Shown in pieces: positions 5,417-8,142 of a stretch of 8,142 bases of DNA (positions are counted from its first letter, which is position 1; every line of letters begins with the position of its first letter). The position numbers and the translations under genes were made by a program. This stretch comes from Bacillota bacterium (lineage in GTDB: Bacteria; Bacillota; GCA-003054495; Carboxydocellales; JAJZTU01). The stretch covers positions 1 to 8,142 of the forward strand of contig JAJZTU010000147.1 of NCBI GenBank assembly GCA_021848765.1, written 5' to 3'. The notes under the pieces were generated by a model. It was not told where the DNA came from. It was given only the letters and a program-made list of their open reading frames with translations, and did not search any database.

Positions 5417-7129
5417 TTACTTTGGTTTATCCAATTTCACTTCTGAAAAAGGGCAGACCTTGTCTTTCCCACTGTTTTTGGCCTTATAAAGGGCCTGGTC
5501 AGCCGCCTCAATGAGTTCATCAAAGGTTTCCGCATCTTGTGGATAGCTGGCTACTCCGACACTAACAGTGATACTGACCAGAGGTTTCCGGGGATCAATC
5601 TCGAAGGGATGGGCCTTGATATTACGTCTGATGCGTTCAGCGATTATCATAGCTTGTTCACCGGAAGTCTCGGGAAGGAGCACGGCAAATTCTTCCCCGC
5701 CATACCTGGCCACCACATCAACATTACGGGTGGAAGCCTTAAGCGCTTTGGCCAGTGAGGCCAAAGCGGCATCTCCTGCTTTGTGGCCATAAGTGTCATT
5801 AAATTTTTTAAAAAAGTCAATATCCAGAAGAATCATCGCGAAATTCTTTTTATAGCGCTGTGCCCTTTGCCATTCCCCCTCAATACTCTGATAAAAATAC
5901 CGGTGGTTATAAAGACCTGTCAGGCCGTCAGTAATAGCCATAGCCTCGATTTTTTTGTATAACAGGGCTTTGGCAGTAGCAATAGCCGCCTGGCTCCCCA
6001 ATATGCTGAGAATCTGCAGTTGTTTATCAGAGAAGCCCGCAGGTTCCTTTTTGCCGACAACCATTACCCCTACAATTTCGTTATCCGCGACCAGGGGTAC
6101 TACGATCAGCGAACGCAGGAACTGGACAACCCCAGGGTCCTGCCTGAGGTGGGGGTCTTTTTTGGAGTCATAAACTATCGCAGCTTCACGGGTTTTGGCC
6201 GCCCAACCGACCAGGCCCTCCCCCAAACCTACGGACACATGCTCCAAGTGCCGGCTAAACGGACTCCTGATGGCTGCGGGGACCAGGAAATGGTCTTCCT
6301 CTCGCCATAGATAGATGATACCCGTATGATAGCTTACCACCTTGTAGGTTTCTTCCAGAATGACGTTAAGAGTTTTTTCAATTTCCAGACTGCTTCCGAG
6401 GCTTCTGGCCACCTGGTAGGTAGCCTTAATTTGCCGGTTTACTACATCCAGATCAATGTACAGCTTCAACAGGTATTTCAAAATCAGGATTAGGCCTAAC
6501 AGGAGAAATACCCCTTTTAGACCAACGATATCGTATAACCAAACCATTAAGGTACTCAGTGGCACTGCAAAGATGTAGGTTATAAAGTCCCACCACAGGG
6601 CCGCACTCCACATGGCGGAGATGTAGCGACCTAACTGAGGAGTGAGATAGATGTTAACTACAAGATGGTTGACCACAAAATAGGCAAGGACATAAACTGC
6701 CAGGGGCCCTGAGTTCTCCCAGGTCAGCTTATTAACAATGGTCCCACCCGCGTATTCATAGGCCAGGCCTGCTGCAAATGCTGTTATGGCATACTGGGCA
6801 CCATTGAACAGGGTAGTACGCAGCGGATTTCCCTTGTTTAGAATTCCATTACTGAACAGAGCACTTAAAGTGCTAATCCAGATGGTCGCCGGTGTCCCAT
6901 AAATAAGGAAAGAAGTAAAAACCAGGGCAAAACCCACAGACAGGTTGCCGTGGGGAAGGGATACCACCAACCACTCCAGAAGCATTCCAAAGAAAATGAA
7001 CACTAAGTATTCCCGCCAGAGGTCCGGTTCCAGGCCAGGGGCAAGAGTTGAGGCGCCAAGGACGCTGTAGCCGGCAATCATCACCAATAGTCCGTAAATA
7101 GCAGTGAATATTCTTTTGCCCCTTGCCAC
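5417..7129 (-). CDS. Membrane-bound diguanylate cyclase (MASE9-like sensor, GAF, GGDEF)
   Basis: Predicted to make cyclic di-GMP from two GTP at the membrane. Residue numbers count from the upstream GTG at 7138. Residues 1-226 contain about seven or eight hydrophobic segments with the pattern of a MASE9-type membrane sensor (PHGNLSVGFALVF at 62-74, LFNGAQYAITA at 110-120). A GAF domain follows at about 250-390 (GLGEGLVGWAA, LIVVPLV). The GGDEF domain spans 403-560, with DGLTGLYNHRYF, the metal-binding LLDIDFFKKFND, an intact GGEEF active site at 480-484 and the inhibitory I-site RNVD (471-474) five residues before it. The start is ambiguous: the GTG at 7138 overlaps the strong AAAAGGAGG (7138-7146), whereas GTG at 7129 lies 8 nt from it, so 7129 (570 residues) is chosen. 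It precedes codY in a likely two-gene unit. The ligand of the sensor is unknown. Confidence 0.93.
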   Translation of the reverse strand: MARGKRIFTAIYGLLVMIAGYSVLGASTLAPGLEPDLWREYLVFIFFGMLLEWLVVSLPHGNLSVGFALVFTSFLIYGTPATIWISTLSALFSNGILNKGNPLRTTLFNGAQYAITAFAAGLAYEYAGGTIVNKLTWENSGPLAVYVLAYFVVNHLVVNIYLTPQLGRYISAMWSAALWWDFITYIFAVPLSTLMVWLYDIVGLKGVFLLLGLILILKYLLKLYIDLDVVNRQIKATYQVARSLGSSLEIEKTLNVILEETYKVVSYHTGIIYLWREEDHFLVPAAIRSPFSRHLEHVSVGLGEGLVGWAAKTREAAIVYDSKKDPHLRQDPGVVQFLRSLIVVPLVADNEIVGVMVVGKKEPAGFSDKQLQILSILGSQAAIATAKALLYKKIEAMAITDGLTGLYNHRYFYQSIEGEWQRAQRYKKNFAMILLDIDFFKKFNDTYGHKAGDAALASLAKALKASTRNVDVVARYGGEEFAVLLPETSGEQAMIIAERIRRNIKAHPFEIDPRKPLVSITVSVGVASYPQDAETFDELIEAADQALYKAKNSGKDKVCPFSEVKLDKPK

Positions 7130-7137
7130 AGCGGGCA

Positions 7138-7146
7138 CCTCCTTTT
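7138..7146 (-). promoter_or_regulatory. Ribosome binding site that sets the diguanylate cyclase start
   Basis: A near-perfect AAAAGGAGG on the minus strand, 8 nt before the GTG at 7129. The alternative GTG at 7136-7138 uses the last G of this motif and so cannot be served by it. Confidence 0.8.
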
Positions 7147-7200
7147 GTATAGACTATTTCGACAGGCATTGCTAACCTTCCTGCTTGGCTGACAGAAAAA

Positions 7201-7228
7201 GACATACTTTCCTAAAATTTTTTGTTAA
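7201..7228 (-). promoter_or_regulatory. Possible promoter of the diguanylate cyclase-codY unit
   Basis: On the minus strand TTAACA (7223-7228; 5/6 to TTGACA) is 16 nt from TATGTC (7201-7206; 3/6). It would give a leader of roughly 65 nt. The -10 is poor, so this is tentative. Confidence 0.3.
7205..7219 (-). promoter_or_regulatory. CodY-box-like site in front of the diguanylate cyclase gene
   Basis: The minus-strand 15-mer AATTTTAGGAAAGTA matches 11 of 15 positions of the CodY consensus. It covers the spacer of the candidate promoter at 7201-7228, a repressor position. The stretch is AT-rich, so chance matches are likely enough to keep confidence low. Confidence 0.3.
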
Positions 7229-7258
7229 AAAGTTTACATTCCGTCTGGCAGTAAGCTT

Positions 7259-7297
7259 AAAACCACCTGCCAGGAAATTTTCCTAACCGGTGGTTTT
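7259..7297 (-). terminator. Hairpin terminator after the tad/DUF192 genes, possibly bidirectional
   Basis: AAAACCACC and GGTGGTTTT form a perfect 9-bp stem around an interior that is itself dyadic (AGGAAA/TTTCCT). On the minus strand it begins about 10 nt after the DUF192 stop and has a short four-T tail; on the plus strand the tail is five T. An overlapping alternative stem is described in the findings. Confidence 0.55.
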
Positions 7298-7307
7298 TCT
7301 AAACCCA

Positions 7308-7655
7308 TTATCTGGAGTAATTAATCTCAAGATAATCCCCTACTTTAGTCCGGGTAGCCTCTAATGTTCCAGGCGGGAGTTCGACTACCATAACTGCCCC
7401 CCTGATAATCTTGGAAAAACGAAAGGGGAGCAGGCTTTTTTCTATATGTACTGCTTGCAGGTTCCGGTCCAAAAACAAAACGTCAATGCTAAAACGCATA
7501 AACCAGGTGTGAACGGAGTTGCAGGGCTTCAGGACCAATCCCTTCCCCGGGCCGAGTCCGCGTCTGCCCATGAGGCCGCAAAAGCGCCGCCAAAAGCTGT
7601 CTGCAATTTCCAAATCCGCAGCGAGCACCGCCTGATTAGAGAGATTGACCAGCAC
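7308..7655 (-). CDS. DUF192 family protein
   Basis: A 115-residue protein of the DUF192 family, whose function is not established. It shows the family signatures: an ADSFWRRFCGLMGR segment near the N-terminus, the central NSVHTWFMRFSIDVLFLD core, and a C-terminal VVELPPGTLEATRTKVGDYL segment. An in-frame TTG at 7692-7694 would add 13 residues, but AAAGGAG (7665-7671) lies 9 nt before the GTG at 7653-7655 and the family usually begins at about this point, so 7655 is chosen. Many DUF192 proteins carry a signal peptide; none is seen here, so this one appears cytoplasmic. It follows the tadC-like gene by 62 nt and probably shares its transcript, which hints at a link to Tad pilus assembly, but this rests on context only. 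Confidence 0.88.
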   Translation of the reverse strand: MLVNLSNQAVLAADLEIADSFWRRFCGLMGRRGLGPGKGLVLKPCNSVHTWFMRFSIDVLFLDRNLQAVHIEKSLLPFRFSKIIRGAVMVVELPPGTLEATRTKVGDYLEINYSR

Positions 7656-7664
7656 CTTGCATAA

Positions 7665-7671
7665 CTCCTTT
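7665..7671 (-). promoter_or_regulatory. Ribosome binding site that sets the DUF192 start
   Basis: AAAGGAG on the minus strand, 9 nt before GTG 7655. It lies inside the coding sequence if the upstream TTG at 7694 were used, which argues against that longer form. Confidence 0.65.
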
Positions 7672-7717
7672 CTGAAACTTACTGCCCGGATCAAGCAGGG
7701 TTCTCCGGAGAGTAGGC

Positions 7718-8142
7718 TTACTTCATCGTATTAATAACCTGAATTACCGCAGGCCCCATAAGCACTATGAAAATAGTTGGAAATATGAATAATACCATTG
7801 GAATCAACATCTTAATCGGCGCCTTCATTGCCTTTTCTTCCGCTTTTTGCCGTCTTTTGGAGCGCATTTGTTCCGACTGCAGGCGTAAGACATTGCCAAT
7901 GCTTATTCCCAGTTGGTCAGCCTGAATTAATGCACCGACAAATGATTGGAGATCTTCGTTACCTAAATTCTGACCTAAATCCCTTAGCGCCTCCCGCCTG
8001 GGCTTACCCATCTTAATCTCCTGCAGCATACGGTTAAATTCTTCTGCCAGGACTCCTTTGGTTTTCTCAACCACTTTTACCAAAGCAGCATCAAAACCCA
8101 ATCCAGCCTCCACACTTACCGTAAGCAAATCTAAAACGTCAG
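7718..8142 (-). CDS. tadC: TadC-like type II secretion system F domain protein (partial, 5' end off window)
   Basis: The reading frame is open to the right edge, so the N-terminal part is missing and 141 codons are visible. The visible part begins DVLDLLTVSVEAGLGFDAAL, the start of the T2SSF domain typical of TadC/GspF-like inner-membrane platform proteins, continues with the conserved EEFNRMLQEIKMGKPRREAL and LIQADQLGISIGNVL segments, and ends in a transmembrane segment (MLIPMVLFIFPTIFIVLMGP) and a short tail. In Tad (Flp) pilus systems the TadB/TadC pair forms the membrane platform that works with the TadA ATPase. The TadC assignment rests on the LTVSVEAGLGFDAA form, the terminal membrane segment and the short C-terminus; TadB is the main alternative. 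Other tad genes would be expected to the right. An in-frame TTG at 8128 is internal and not a real start. Confidence 0.85.
   Translation of the reverse strand, partial: DVLDLLTVSVEAGLGFDAALVKVVEKTKGVLAEEFNRMLQEIKMGKPRREALRDLGQNLGNEDLQSFVGALIQADQLGISIGNVLRLQSEQMRSKRRQKAEEKAMKAPIKMLIPMVLFIFPTIFIVLMGPAVIQVINTMK

Noticed and set aside
7116..7168. Promoter-like TTAGCA and TATACA just before the cyclase start
   Set aside because: The TATACA abuts the ribosome binding site, so transcription would begin on or after it and give no usable leader.
6873..7205. Minus-strand open frame of 110 codons overlapping the start of the diguanylate cyclase
   Set aside because: It runs through the membrane sensor domain in another frame and has no family features; the cyclase has the strong ribosome site.
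7139..7307. Possible c-di-GMP riboswitch before the diguanylate cyclase gene
   Set aside because: The conserved core of GEMM-type riboswitches was looked for by eye and is not present; only simple hairpins are seen.

Overview
The window looks like part of a Gram-positive (Firmicutes) chromosome, most likely a motile, Clostridia-type bacterium of the Peptococcaceae/Desulfotomaculum kind. Three things support this: a CodY regulator; the comFA-comF-yvyF cluster that leads into the flagellar genes, as in Bacillus and many Clostridia; and strong purine-rich ribosome binding sites with frequent GTG starts. The genus is a guess. All eight genes I can support lie on the minus strand, so transcription runs from high to low coordinates. 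No tRNA, rRNA, insertion sequence, phage gene or CRISPR array was seen.

Layout in transcription order. (1) 8142-7308: the 3' part of a TadC-like inner-membrane platform gene (cut by the window edge) and a small DUF192 gene, ending at a hairpin at 7259-7297. (2) 7129-4627: a membrane-bound diguanylate cyclase (MASE9-like sensor, GAF, GGDEF with active site and I-site) followed 49 nt later by codY. This unit ends in one strong terminator (4520-4548), with a second hairpin plus U-tract at 4462-4495. (3) 4412-3204: a monocistronic, membrane-anchored member of the agmatine deiminase family, whose terminator overlaps its own stop codon. (4) 3056-1: comFA (DNA-uptake helicase), comF (phosphoribosyltransferase-like competence protein) and the start of yvyF (flagellar-operon zinc-ribbon protein), which overlaps comF by 23 nt and runs off the left edge.

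Functional picture (inference). The window collects surface-lifestyle functions: Tad-type pilus assembly, c-di-GMP signalling, nutritional repression by CodY, DNA uptake and flagella. The diguanylate cyclase and CodY appear to be co-transcribed, and CodY-box-like sequences lie at both the codY start and the possible promoter of the pair, suggesting autoregulation.

Most unusual points: a 27-bp in-frame tandem repeat inside the motor domain of ComFA; a CodY whose sensor domain seems to lack the branched-chain amino acid pocket residues known from Bacillus; and an agmatine-deiminase-like enzyme with Asn replacing the usual Asp of its His-x-Asp motif. I did not find clear evidence of a wholly new multi-gene system.
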